A DNA stretch of 64,000 bases from contig OY986964.1 in assembly GCA_963920575.1 (NCBI GenBank), forward strand, positions 15,799,460 to 15,863,459, given 5' to 3'. Below the pieces are notes generated by a model. It worked only from the letters and a program-made list of their open reading frames with translations, searched no databases and was not told where the DNA came from. Every line of letters starts with the position of its first letter. Position 1 is the first letter of the stretch. The translations under genes and the position numbers were made by a program. Positions 1-10,900 of the stretch are shown here, piece by piece. This DNA comes from Narthecium ossifragum (lineage: Eukaryota > Streptophyta > Magnoliopsida > Dioscoreales > Nartheciaceae).

Positions 1-1274
1 GGGCAGCTTATGGCCCTTGAGCGATCGATCGACCCAAGGAGCGATCGATCGGACTCGTGAGCGAGTCGGTGAGTTTTGACCCGTTCGGATCGATCTAAAC
101 ATTTTGGATCGATCCAGTCTATCTTGGATCGATCCATTTTGGCCTTGGATCGATCCGGGTACTGCGCAGGGCAGTTGAGCGGCGCAGAGCAGTTGAGCTT
201 CCGTCGTCCTCCATTGTCAGGGACGAGAGGACCTCTCCTCCCCTTTTTCCTCACCTTCCCCAACCTTCCCCGACCTTCCCTGACCTTCCCCTTCTTTCTC
301 CTCCTCTTCTTCCTTCTCTTCTTCTTCCTTCTCCCTTCTTCTCTTCCGCGGTTCTGTTTTTGTTCCTCTGTTTCCTTCCTGGGCAGCCATCTTCTTCTCC
401 TCCGTTCTCCATCCTCCGACCACCATTTTGAGAGTTTGAAGGCTCATTGGAATCGTGGCGACGTGAGGACGATCACTGACGTGGGTTGGAGCTTGATTAG
501 CAGCTGGTTAGCGGGGAATCAGCCGGGGATTAGCGCAGTTTGGTAGGTGTTCTAGCTACATGAGTTAATTAATGGGTTTCGTTAGATCTAGCCGTTAGAT
601 CTTGATGAATTTGTGTTGTTGGATGCATCTTGTCTATTAGAATTACTGATGTAAGTTTCATGATCTTTGGTTAAGATTTGAGTAGGATTTATGCATGATT
701 AATCTCGGATTTTCCGGTTTTCTGCTGCTCTTGAAGAACAGCCGGCTTGTACGTGTATGATCTTGGCTTTTGATAAACATAATAGTTGTAGATCTCTCAG
801 TTAGCTTTCCATTCCATCTTATTTCATATTTTTCCGATTTTCCTACGAATTTGTATGAATTGATTTCTGGAGGGCTGCGTTGCAGCAAGCATTGGTAAGT
901 TAGTTTTGATTAGCTGTTTTGATTAATGTTTTCCCGTTAATCCAACCGTTGGATGTTTATGGATTTTGGATATGTTGATCTTGGAATATAGATCTACTGA
1001 TGGAGAAGTTAGATCTCGAATCCGACGTCGTTTAGACATCGGATCGACGGGGTCAATTAGCATCTATTAGAGAACTTTTGATATTGTAAATATAATATTA
1101 TATGACGGATTATAATATTATATGTTTGTTGTTCATCGGTTTTCAGGGGTGCTTATGAACTGTTTAATGAAATCAGTCAGTTGGGGGGAACCCCTCGCCA
1201 TTATTTCCGCATTTAGTTAGGTTCCGGTTCGCGTCGCCCGGCCCGGTTGGGCTTTCGCGGGTCAGGGCGCGACA
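1..1274 (+). repeat. 3' part of a Tekay/Del-type LTR, cut by the window start
   Basis: This plus-orientation LTR matches the 5' LTR of the element starting at 58406 from its GATCGATC-rich zone (about base 20 to 150), through the paired ATATAATATTATAT motif near 1091-1120, to the common terminus ending in GCGCGACA at 1274. Compared with that LTR it lacks about 1 kb near 1155. It interrupts the integrase frame of the minus-strand element A, which resumes at 1275. No primer binding site follows, so it is a solo LTR or the 3' LTR of an element to the left. The left flank is outside the window, so the TSD cannot be tested. Confidence 0.85.
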
Positions 1275-2313
1275 GATCCTCTCTAGGATCTCAAACGGTC
1301 TGACGAACTTCGGAGCCAACTTGCCCTCACTGCCAAACCTGACATACCCTCTGTACGGTGCTGCCTGCAGGAACACACTGTCGCCAACTGTGAACTTAAG
1401 TGGTCGTCGCCTCTGATCTGCATAGCTCTTCTGCCGGCTCTGAGCCGTCAGAAGCCTCTGCCTGATCTGCACTAACCTCTCTGACGACCTCCTGACAAGG
1501 TCTGGACCGGTGAGTGAAGCCTCTCCAACCTCTGTCCAGCACACTGGGGAACGACACGGCCTACCGTACAACGCCTCGAAAGGTGCTTCTCCAAGACTGG
1601 ACTGGTAGCTGTTGTTGTAGGCGAACTCCACCAAGGGAATGTGCTCCTCCCATATGCCTCCGGCGTCGAGGACACATGCTCTCAGCATGTCCTCCAAGAT
1701 CTGGATCGTCCGCTCTGACTGCCCGTCTGTCTGTGGATGAAACGCCGTACTGAACGTGAGCAGTGTGCCAACTGCCTCCCGAAAGCCCCGCCAGAACCTG
1801 CTGGCGAACCTGGGGTCACGGTCTGACACGATAGAAACTGAAACTCCGTGTAGTCTGACTACCTCTCTGACGTACAAACTGCCCAACCTGTCAGTCGAGT
1901 CTGTCGTCCGCATAGGCAGGAAGTGCGCCGATTTGGTCAATCGATCAACGATGACCCAAATCACGTCATTCCCCCTAGGAGATCTCGGTAGCCCGGTCAC
2001 AAAGTCCATCGTGATGTGCTCCCACTTCCACTCAGCTAGTGGCAGCGGTTGAAGTTACCCCGGAGTCCGCTGGTGCTCTGCCTTGACCTTCTGACAGATA
2101 AGGCAGCGCGATACGAACTCCGTCACTACCCTATTCATCCCGCGCCACCAGAACTGTCGCCGAAGATCCTGGTACATCTTGGTGCCGCTGGGATGAACTG
2201 CAAAGCGAGAGTGGTGGAACTCTCGTAGAACGTCATCTCGAGATCTACTGGAACTGCTACTCTGCCTCGAAACCGTAGCCCTCCGTCTGGCGATACTGTC
2301 CAGTCTCCGTCTG
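1275..2313 (-). pseudogene. Integrase remnant of element A
   Basis: Read leftwards from 2313, this gives the zinc-binding half of a retroviral-type integrase (H...H, then CLICQKVKAEHQ) and the catalytic core ([28 protein letters not shown]), with the DNA-joining D,D,E residues visible. The C-terminal part stops at 1275 where an LTR is inserted. One in-frame TAA (2055-2057) lies between the zinc finger and the core; the two halves share a frame. The 5' side of this piece continues beyond the solo LTR at 4861. It is not functional because of the stop and two insertions. Confidence 0.85.
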
Positions 2314-4860
2314 TCGAGCCCCGACCCGCGAAAGCCCAACCGTGCCGGGCGACGGGAACCGGAACCTACAAAACGCGGAAAAAGAACGGCGAGGGTTCCC
2401 TCTAACCTATTGGTCTCCCTAGCAATTCACCAAAGCACCCTCAATTAAAACAACATTGATTAGCAAAACCTCGAATCACAGATTTAAAACTCAAAGTGTT
2501 TAATATACATATCCTCGGAGAGGGGAAGATCCAATTACAACATCACTCCCGTAGGAGACTAACTAACAAAAGGGTAAAAACAGTAAATATCGCCACCTCT
2601 CAAAATCCACCAGGCGCCGCCGCACCGCCAACCAACTGCCCGGTAGGGGCAACGGAGGAAGAACTGACGCCTGCACCTGCAAAACGCAGCCTGGGTAGGT
2701 GTGAGCACTAAGCTCAGTAGGGATCTACACTACGACACACAGAAGGAAGAGGGAAACGCAACAGTGACACCCTCAAGTAGAATCTGGGTGTATACAGGGG
2801 TCCCATAACCCCACCGCGTGTCCCTGAGGCCCACGATCATGGTCTTCCAGCCGGGCTGGTCACATGTCAGGTCACACTCAGTAGCAGGAAACGACACTGC
2901 TGACTCTCAATAGGACACTGAACACTCTTTGGTGGGAAGAGACACCACTGAGTAGGCAACTCCTCTACTCAAGAGTTTTAAGTAAAATCGGACACCGGCT
3001 ACACCTCAGATCCGACTCGAGGCCGACACGACCTCTACATTCATCAAGCCACAAGTGCACCAGTCATCTAAACCTATCATCGAATCGACTGGACACCACA
3101 ATTCAAACCGGGTCCAAACCACCCAACCCCGGTCCTAGGCTAAGTCCGAGCTTCCAGCCTCGGGACGGCGACCCAAAGATCACCCACGCCTTAACCAATG
3201 CAACTAATGCACAAAACAACAATGCATGCTATGGCATACACAATCAGGATATAGGCATGTAACAGTATGTCAAGGGTAGCATACAAGTCAATCGGATCGC
3301 TGCAGCGGTACCACAGACCGCTGCCAGCCGATCCGCAGCGGGTCCCGGCATTACGACGGTACCGCGACCGTCAATCGCGGACTCCTGCAACGGGAAGCAA
3401 CCCCGAAAACGATAATGAACAATAGACAATATAATATTATATTCCGAAATATAATATTATATTCAAAACTCTCAAAGCCTCTACTTAGGGGCTAATTGAT
3501 CCCGTCGATCCGACGTCCAAACGACGTCGGATTCAAGATCCGACTTAGCCATCAGTAGGTATACATACCATGATCAACATATCCAAAATCCATAATCATC
3601 CAACGGTTGGATTAACGGAAAAACATTAATCAAAACCGCTAAACATAGTCAATAAAACCCCATCAGCTAGCTTTGGGATCGATCCGAACAATTTGGATCG
3701 ATCCGAAAGCTTCATACCAGCTTACCAGTTAATTGCTGCAACGCAGCCCTCCAGCAAATAATTCATAACAAATCATCGGAAAATTGGAAAAATAGGAAAT
3801 CAGTGGGGTTAGAGAGTAGACTCAAAGATCTACAACTCTTATGCTTATCACAAACCATGATCATGTACGTGCCGGCCGAAAAACTCGCCGCAAGCCGGCT
3901 GTTCTTCAAGAACAGCAGAAAACCGAGAATCCGAACTTAGTCATGCATAAAACCTACTAAGATCTCAACCAAAGATCATAAAACTCATATCAGAAATTCT
4001 ACTAGGCATAAGGAAACCAACAAGACAAAGATCAACAAGATCCAACGGCTAGATCTAAAGAAAACCCAAAAACAACACAGTAGGTAGAAGAACCTACCGA
4101 AGAACGCTAAACCCGGTTGATCCCTCGCAGCAAGACACCAACAAGCCTCCAAACCACAGCAGAAGCCTTCCTCTCGTTGCCATGGATCCAACGAGCCTTA
4201 GAACACCCAAAATGATGGTCGGAGGAGGGAGAACGGAAGAGTAGAAGGTGGCTGCCGGAAAAACAGGGGAAGAGCAACGTCGGGAGAGAAGAAATGAGGA
4301 AGGAAGAAGGAGGAGGAAGGAAAGAAGAAAAGGAGGAAAGGGGGAGGGGACAGCCGGGAAAGAGGGGAGAAAGATGAAGGAGGGGAGGGAAAGTCCACCC
4401 CTCTGACAGAGGATAGCGATGGCCAACGGCCGTCCTCGCGAAAGAGAAGGAAACCACTGACTCCGAGTCCGGATCGATCCCACTTCAAGTCGGATCGATC
4501 CGAGACAGGTGGGATCGATCCCATACCAAGTCGGATCGATCCCAGCGGGTCAAAAACCCACCGACTCGCTCACGAGTCTGATCGATCGCTCCTACGAGCG
4601 ACCGATCGCTCCTACGAGCGACCGATCGCTCCTACGAGCGACCGATCGCTCGAGGGCCGCCAGCAGCCCAAGACGGGCTGTTGCGCGCCTGAGCTGGGAT
4701 CTTCCGATCCCGGGTCCACCTAGCCATTCTAAGCAAACACGAACACAGACAAGGTCAGTGTGTGCACACGCGGGTTCGAAACAAACCAACAAGGTGCAAT
4801 TTACCAAATTGCCCTTGCGGTCTACAACAAGCCACAGGGGTAGAGGGACAGGTCCTCACA
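2314..4860 (-). repeat. Solo LTR, Tekay/Del family, TSD CCGTC
   Basis: A 2547-base LTR. On the minus strand it starts TGTGAGGACCTGTCCC at 4860 and ends GGGGCTCGACA at 2314. The five bases CCGTC occur on both sides (2309-2313 and 4861-4865). It has no internal sequence, so it is a solo LTR left by recombination between two LTRs. It shares with 29820-32171 and 58406-60924 the GATCGATC-rich zone near its 5' end, paired ATATAATATTATAT motifs (about 3430-3465) and the GCTGCGTTGCAGC motif. It splits the pol gene of element A. Confidence 0.95.
4577..4654. repeat. 20-bp tandem repeat in the solo LTR
   Basis: The unit CCGATCGCTCCTACGAGCGA is repeated about 3.5 times, with the last copy running into GATCGCTCGAG. 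Other copies of this LTR carry one or two units here, so the array expanded within this copy. Confidence 0.85.
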
Positions 4861-5700
4861 CCGTCTGCGCCCTCTGTGCCCGCTGCTGTGCGTAACTCCT
4901 CGAGCTCTGGGTCACTGTGTTGTGCCTCTAACACTCTGGCTAGAACTGCGGGCATACTCTGCACTACATAGGGGAAGCTGCTGTATCTCCGATCCTCAAA
5001 CTCGAGCCCCAACTGGCCCGCCGTCTCTAGAGCCTACCACTGTACCACTGCCTCGACCTTGGCGGGGTCGACTGATATCCCTGCTGCCGACACCACGTGT
5101 CCAAGGAACCCCACCTGTGCAAGCCAAGACTCGCACTTGGAAGCCTTGGCATAAAGCCGATGCTCCCGAAGTAGCTGCAACACTGCGCCAAGTGTCGCTC
5201 GTGCTCCGCCTCTGACCGGGAGTAGATAAGAATGTCGTCGATGAACACCACCACGAACTCGTCTAGGAAAGGCCGGAAGATCCTTTGCATGAGATCCATG
5301 AACGCTGTTGGTCCGTTCGTCAGCCCAAACGGCATCACCACGAACTCGTATAGACCGTACCGAGTCCTGAATGCCGTCTTCGGGATGTCGCAATCCCGAA
5401 CCCTCAATTGGTGGTAGCCGGTGCGGAGCTCGATCTTCGAGAACACTGAAGATCCCCGCAGCTGGTCAAACAAGTCATCAATCCTCGGCATCGAGTACTT
5501 GTTCTTCACCGTCACCTTGTTGAGCTGCCTGTAGTCTATGCAAAGTCGAAGGGTATCATCCTTCTTCTTTGCGAACAACACTGGCGCCCCCCAGGGAGAC
5601 ATGCTGGGATGGATGAAACCTCTGCTGGTAAGCTCGTCTAGCTGGGTCCTCAACTCACTCTGCTCTGTTGGTGCCATCTGAAAGCTGGGAGAGAGATCGG
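4861..5700 (-). pseudogene. Reverse transcriptase remnant of element A
   Basis: Minus-strand RT fragment. It carries the fingers ([10 protein letters not shown]), LCIDYRQLN, the palm ([19 protein letters not shown]) and the catalytic [10 protein letters not shown] one-base deletion near 5190 shifts the frame after the ERHLA segment; the thumb and connection ([21 protein letters not shown]) continue in the next frame. The sequence then jumps to the spacer before integrase (about 5035 down to 4861), so RNase H is missing. Element B at 58406 shows the intact arrangement. Confidence 0.85.
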
Positions 5701-6274
5701 TGTGGTACCTGGTACAAGGTCGATCTCAAAATCGACCTCTCTGGGCGGTGGAAGCCCTGGCAATACCTCGGGAAACACGTCAGTGTAGTTGCACACGATC
5801 CTGGGAAAACTGCGCTGCTACACTCCCTCAGAACCGGACATGGATAGGCTGGCCAACAAGGCTGAGAGCTCGCTGCCACGCCTCCCCACACAACAAGAAA
5901 AGGAATCTGCAGAGAACCGATCCCCCAAAAACACAAACCGTGTCCCGTCGGGTGTCCAAGCGACCACCCTCCGCGCGACCACAGTCGATGACAGCCCGGT
6001 ATGCAGCCAACCAGTCCATACCGAGTATCACGTCAAAGCCGGTCATGCCCGACCGGACCCGGTATGCCGGAGCAGTCCGCCTGTCGAAAGGAGGGAGGAC
6101 CCTCTCCTCGGTGAGAAAATCCTCCTCCTGTGCGACCACAACCGTCGCTGGTGATCGCGTAGCCCGTCTAGCTCGGGCAGCCCTGACAGGTGCCACCCTG
6201 TCCAGTCGGGCGGGTCGACCAGGTCCTGCCCCACCTCGACTAACAACAGAAGGTCGGCCTCGAGCTCCCGACAT
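5701..6274 (-). pseudogene. Gag start fused to protease remnant, element A
   Basis: The likely gag start is the ATG at 6272-6274 (MSGARGRPSVV). After about 70 codons the frame jumps straight into the end of the protease ([21 protein letters not shown]). Capsid, nucleocapsid and the protease active-site segment are missing, about 1.3 kb compared with element B. The downstream region to RT carries frameshifts and a TAG. A deletion like this makes the copy dependent on others for mobilisation. Confidence 0.8.
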
Positions 6275-6458
6275 CTGCGCAATCACCAACGACAAACGAG
6301 CGTCCACTCGTAACGGCAGAACAAACAGCACAACAATAAAGCGGAAGATATACACAACATAAAGAGAGCATGCATGGATGTTCTAGACATAGAACTAACC
6401 CATTCCACGCTCAATCTCAACCTAAACCTGATCCTAACTCCCTGGGATCTACATCCTA

Positions 6459-6471
6459 AGCTCTGATACCA
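6459..6471 (-). other. Primer binding site of element A
   Basis: The minus strand reads TGGTATCAGAGCT, the plant initiator-Met-tRNA primer site, three bases inside the LTR end at 6475. Confidence 0.85.
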
Positions 6472-6474
6472 AGT

Positions 6475-7764
6475 TGTCTCGCCCCGACCCGCGTAGGTCC
6501 AACCGGGCCGGGCGGCGCGAACCGGAACCTAACCTACTGCGGAAATTTTGGCGAGGTTTCCCTCTAATCGTAGTGGTCACCCTAGCAATTCATAATCATC
6601 CTGTATTAACATACAATTACAAACCTCAAAGACTGAAGCTGGAATATAATACAAGTCCTCAAACAGAGAAATTATACATTTATCACTCCCGTAGGAGACT
6701 ATCTATAACAAAAGGTAAGACTGAAATCGCCGCTCCTCAAGCACCACCAGACGCCGCCACGTCACCAAATACCGGCCCGGTAGGGCGACAGAAGAAGAGC
6801 TAGCGCCAGCACTTGCAAAACGCAGCCTGGGTAGGAGTGAGCACTAAGCTTAGCAGGGACACTATACTACGATACTCACAAGGGAGGGAACACGATAGTG
6901 TCGCCCTCAATCAAAGCCTGGATGTATACAGAGGTCCCATAACCCCACCGGACGTCCCAGAACATAGGCTCCCAGCACTGCGGACTCACAGCAGCACCGT
7001 GAACACTACTGGAGGGACAATGCACCGCTGAGTGGGCACACCCCCAACTCAGAGAGTCAAAGACTGCCGGACGCCGGCTATACCTTAGGACTCGGCTCGA
7101 GGCCGACACGACCTCTAAACATCAAGCAACATGTATTCAGGTCATCTAACCCTATCATCCAAATCGACTGAATACTACAAATCGAGTTCTGGACCAAGCT
7201 ACCCGCAACGGTCCTAGAGCTAGATCCGGACTACCCGAAAGCCCCGGATCGGCGAACAACCCATCGCCAATGCCCTACACAGATGCAACTAATGCACAAC
7301 ACAATGCATGCTATGGACATGCGCAGGATAATACATGTAAGCATGCAACAATATATGATGATATAAATAACAAGGTCTGGGCACGGCACCCTACCGGCCC
7401 AGGGTGGTGAACAGGTAAGTAAGGTCTAGGAGCTGCTCCAGTGGTACCACCACCAACTGCCAGCAGTCCACCACAACACCTACATCGGGAAGCAACCCCG
7501 CAAACAACAGCTCACAGGTATCACAGATAAAGCCCTCGGCGCACGCCGACATGCAAGGCTAGGGAAAGCTGTAGGGCTACCCGCCCGTTTATTCTAAACA
7601 TCTCGAGAGTCATCACTCCCCCGGTTCACCATTGCCCTATTATAGGGCTAACATGCTTAAACATATGTACAAGGTATAAAGCGGTAAGGAAAACCGACAT
7701 ACCAAGCCCCGCGGGAAAAAGCCATGAAAAATCCTCTCTGCTACTAAAGGATCGATCTTTTCCT
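6475..7764 (-). repeat. Truncated 5' LTR of element A
   Basis: It begins TGTCTCGCCCCGACCC at 6475 next to the primer site and matches the solo LTR at 42087-44431 up to its first GATCGATC motif. The rest of the U3 is absent, so this LTR is truncated. The TATA box of the host gene lies less than 100 bases beyond the break. The exact end is estimated by comparison with the other LTR. Confidence 0.75.
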
Positions 7765-7854
7765 AAGTGGAGGAGAGGGAGTTAGGAGGGGTTAATTGGG
7801 AGTTATGAGAGGAGATGGGGGTTACCTTGCCAAGTGGCGGCAGGACCCTACTAG

Positions 7855-7862
7855 TATAAATA
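7855..7862 (+). promoter_or_regulatory. TATA box of the TLDc gene
   Basis: TATAAATA lies 56 bases before the ATG at 7918, which implies a short 5' UTR of roughly 25-30 bases. The sequence just upstream (7765-7854) is purine-rich and unique-looking. Confidence 0.6.
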
Positions 7863-7917
7863 TACAGAGACGCATCAATCCACATTATTAAGGAGCAAAG
7901 TAGAAGAAGCGAGAGAG

Positions 7918-10900
7918 ATGGGAGCAGCGTCATCGAGCGACCATGGCTCATCATCGTTCAAAGAAGTACAAGAAGAGGAATCCCTCGCCGCCTCCACCGG
8001 ATCCCTTCCTATCCTCTCCGCCGCCTTCGCCAACTTCTCCGGCGACTCCGGCGACTCCGCCTCCCACTCCGTCCCCCTTTCCTCCCTCCAACAGACATTC
8101 TGTGTCCCCACCACCAACGTCTTGTCTCACTCCTCCCCAATTCCCGAAGGGTTCCCCCAACTTCTAGACAACATCGGCGTCTCCGTCGCCGACCTCTTTT
8201 TTGCTCCCACCAAAGGTGAATCCATCGATTGGTTCGGGTTCTTGCGCGGCTACAACCAATGCCGGCCGAGAACCCCCACTTCCTCCTCATCTTCCCTCAC
8301 GGTCCTTTACAAGCTCTACTCCATCGCAGCCTCCAGGGCAGGGATTTCTTGCGATCTGGAGTTTGACGCCGATCTCGATAAGGTCGGCGGGCGACTCAGT
8401 GCGGCGGATGTGGTTATGTTTCTATGGATGTGTTGGATTCTGATGAGCTGGTCGAAGATTCCGAAGCGGGGTACGGAGGATGAGGTGGTGCTGCCGGATG
8501 TGAACAGTTTGGTTCTGTCAGCGTTTGTTTCGAGTGGAGAAATCAGGGACGATGCCAGTGTTTGGAATTGTGATGTTTTGGGATCCGGGAAGAGTGTGGA
8601 GGCGCATAAGTTTCATATGTGGGCGCTGTCGATGGCACCGGGGCTAGCGCGTTGTCTTCCCCCGTACTTGCAGGAGAGGATTCAAGATTGTGCGGTGGCA
8701 AAGGTATGCGGACAAGCTACTTTTTTCTGTTTGGGAATTGGATTAATCATGTTAGCTCGAGCATCTCAGATGCAACATTAAAGTTCAAAAAGTAAAAAGT
8801 TATCTTTTGTAGTATATGTCACCACTGGAAATCTGTTAACTGTCCAATTTCTGTATGCTACAGTAGGTTATACTCTTCGGAGAAAGGCCAATCAAACATA
8901 TTAAAAACAAGAAAATTCTCCTACTCTGAAACCGTCCACGGGGTGCTCACCATTTCTGAATGTGAAGTTGGTTTTATGTTCAAGTTGTTTTGGGCGTAAG
9001 AGAGATGAGCGCAAAGCCTTTTAGACTTCCAACAAAAGCCATGTTCATCTATTTCTGTATGCATGTAGATCCAGTAGGTGAACAAATAGGTGTTATCGTT
9101 GGGATAGTGTTTTTATCAGTATCTATGTTGGCCTTGCTGATGGCTAAAGTAACATACACTATCATTGCGTAATTTCAGTGCTTCAGACTCCATAATAGAT
9201 GCAGATCCTTCAATGCGTCAAAAGATACACTTTTTCAGCTGGTCACAACATTACTGAGTAAATACTTGAGATCTAACTTGCATGGTTGATTTTATTTAGG
9301 GCGCTGTGGATCCATCCGCTGCTTCTGGCACCGAGAGTTCCACCTCTGGAGACACCCACGATACTTTTCTCCTCACATGTGGAGGGGCATGGGCCATCTC
9401 TCTTACTTTGAGACATACTCTAAGTGATGACTTTTCAGGAGCATGCTTCTCTGGAGCGAGTTTTCAGACACTTGAGAACCTATTATATAGGTTTGTTACT
9501 CTGCCTTTTTAAGCTCTCTTTTAGTACACATCTGACTTCTAAGTAGGTGTTTTTTTACAAAGCTTGATGGAAATGTCCTAACTGAGGCAGCTAATTAGCA
9601 CATTCCTTGGTGCATTAATCTTCATGGTATATGGCTATCACCTCTGCATTTTCATGCAAATCTTTTCTGGAAGTGGTTTGAACCATGTCTTTTGGGATAA
9701 TTTGATAACCGATTATCTCAATAATCAACTTTTGGAAAGGAATTATTTGCATATTGCTTTCTCTTATCGCATGCAAATTCCTTTTCATATAGACTCAATC
9801 TTTATAGCAGTCTCTTGTCTGAATTTGGAGATTCAGCAATCAATGCTCTTGGTCCGTTCATCATCTAGTGCAATTTTTGTTCGTGATATGAATCTTAGAA
9901 GCTAAAAGAGGCTGACTATAAAACGCATGGAGAGGAGAATTGGATGAATCTGGTTATGAAAATCAGAGTCGGAAGAGGGATGATATTGGTTGCATGAAGG
10001 TCGATCTATACGCTGGTTATCAACATCTCATCTTAAAGTGACCAGTATAGTTTCAGATCGAGTTTTTTCATTTAAAAGGCAAATGTAAGTACAAAATCTG
10101 TTAGATTGGTAGTAAATGAAACATCATCTAATGAAGAGACAGAATTATCAGCTTGGACAAACAAAATCAGGGCATCTTTTCATTGTTATTAATTTTCTAA
10201 TGGTTTCGAGACATCTAATAGCTAATCAGATTGGGTAATGAATAACCTCACAAGGATTCAACACATGGGTGATGCCTCACGTCTTCTTAAAACCTCTTTT
10301 TTTACTCGCAAAAGGCTCTATAAGGCTCTAAAAAATAAGAAGATGGATACAATGATCGTGGCTTAAGGACCTATTTATAGAGGACTCGAAAATAGGCTTG
10401 AAAACCCGTGACGGGTTTCTGGTTTGCGCGTCATCGGTTGACCTACCTTCGACCGATGCTAGTTCGACCGATTAAGACAGTTGCAGTTGATACTGATACA
10501 GAAACCGACAGGCTAGAGTAATGGGGGGTGATAGAATCAGAAGATCAAAGAGGACCAGGAAGGCGAATCCAAAGTATATGTCGGAGTTATGAGTGGTCAT
10601 GTTGAGTCTTAGTTATATTGAGTCCTAGTTTATTTACTGTTATTGAATTATCCATTGAGTTATGTAAGTTGGAGTTAGGTACGGAGGTCAAGTTAGTATA
10701 GTAGGATTCGTGGCTCATGGTAGCCGTGGATCTGGAGTTCTAGGGGCGTGTGGCTAGAGGAGTCGGTACGTATCAGGACTAGGCAGTCTAGGGTTGTAGA
10801 TCATGGACATAAATATCGTCTTCTGGGAAGTTCGGGAGGGAAAGAAAAAAAAGGAATAATAGGGGTTCTTTCGGCCATTAAACGGAAGATTTGGGAGTCT

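Larger units (their letters stand above)
1275..7764 (-). mobile_element. Element A: degraded Tekay/Del-like chromovirus
   Basis: Minus-strand Ty3/gypsy element. From right to left it has a truncated 5' LTR (6475-7764), a primer binding site, a gag start joined to protease by a deletion, reverse transcriptase, a deletion removing RNase H, then integrase. The pol frame is interrupted by a solo LTR at 2314-4860 and again by the LTR ending at 1274. Compared with the better preserved relative at 58406-64000, about 1.3 kb of gag-protease is missing. The clade call rests on RT motifs such as FVVMPFGLT and on long LTRs; it is inferred. Confidence 0.85.

Noticed and set aside
4094..4524. Overlapping minus-strand frames rich in Phe, Leu, Ser and Pro
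   Set aside because: CT-rich untranslated part of the solo LTR; similar frames occur at the same place in the other LTR copies with no conserved protein.
7943..8290. Open frames overlapping TLDc exon 1
   Set aside because: They are out-of-frame shadows of a GC-rich exon; only the 7918 frame continues into conserved TLDc exons.
10524..10528. GGGGG as TSD of element D
   Set aside because: No matching five bases after the 3' LTR near 23587; the boundary is worn.
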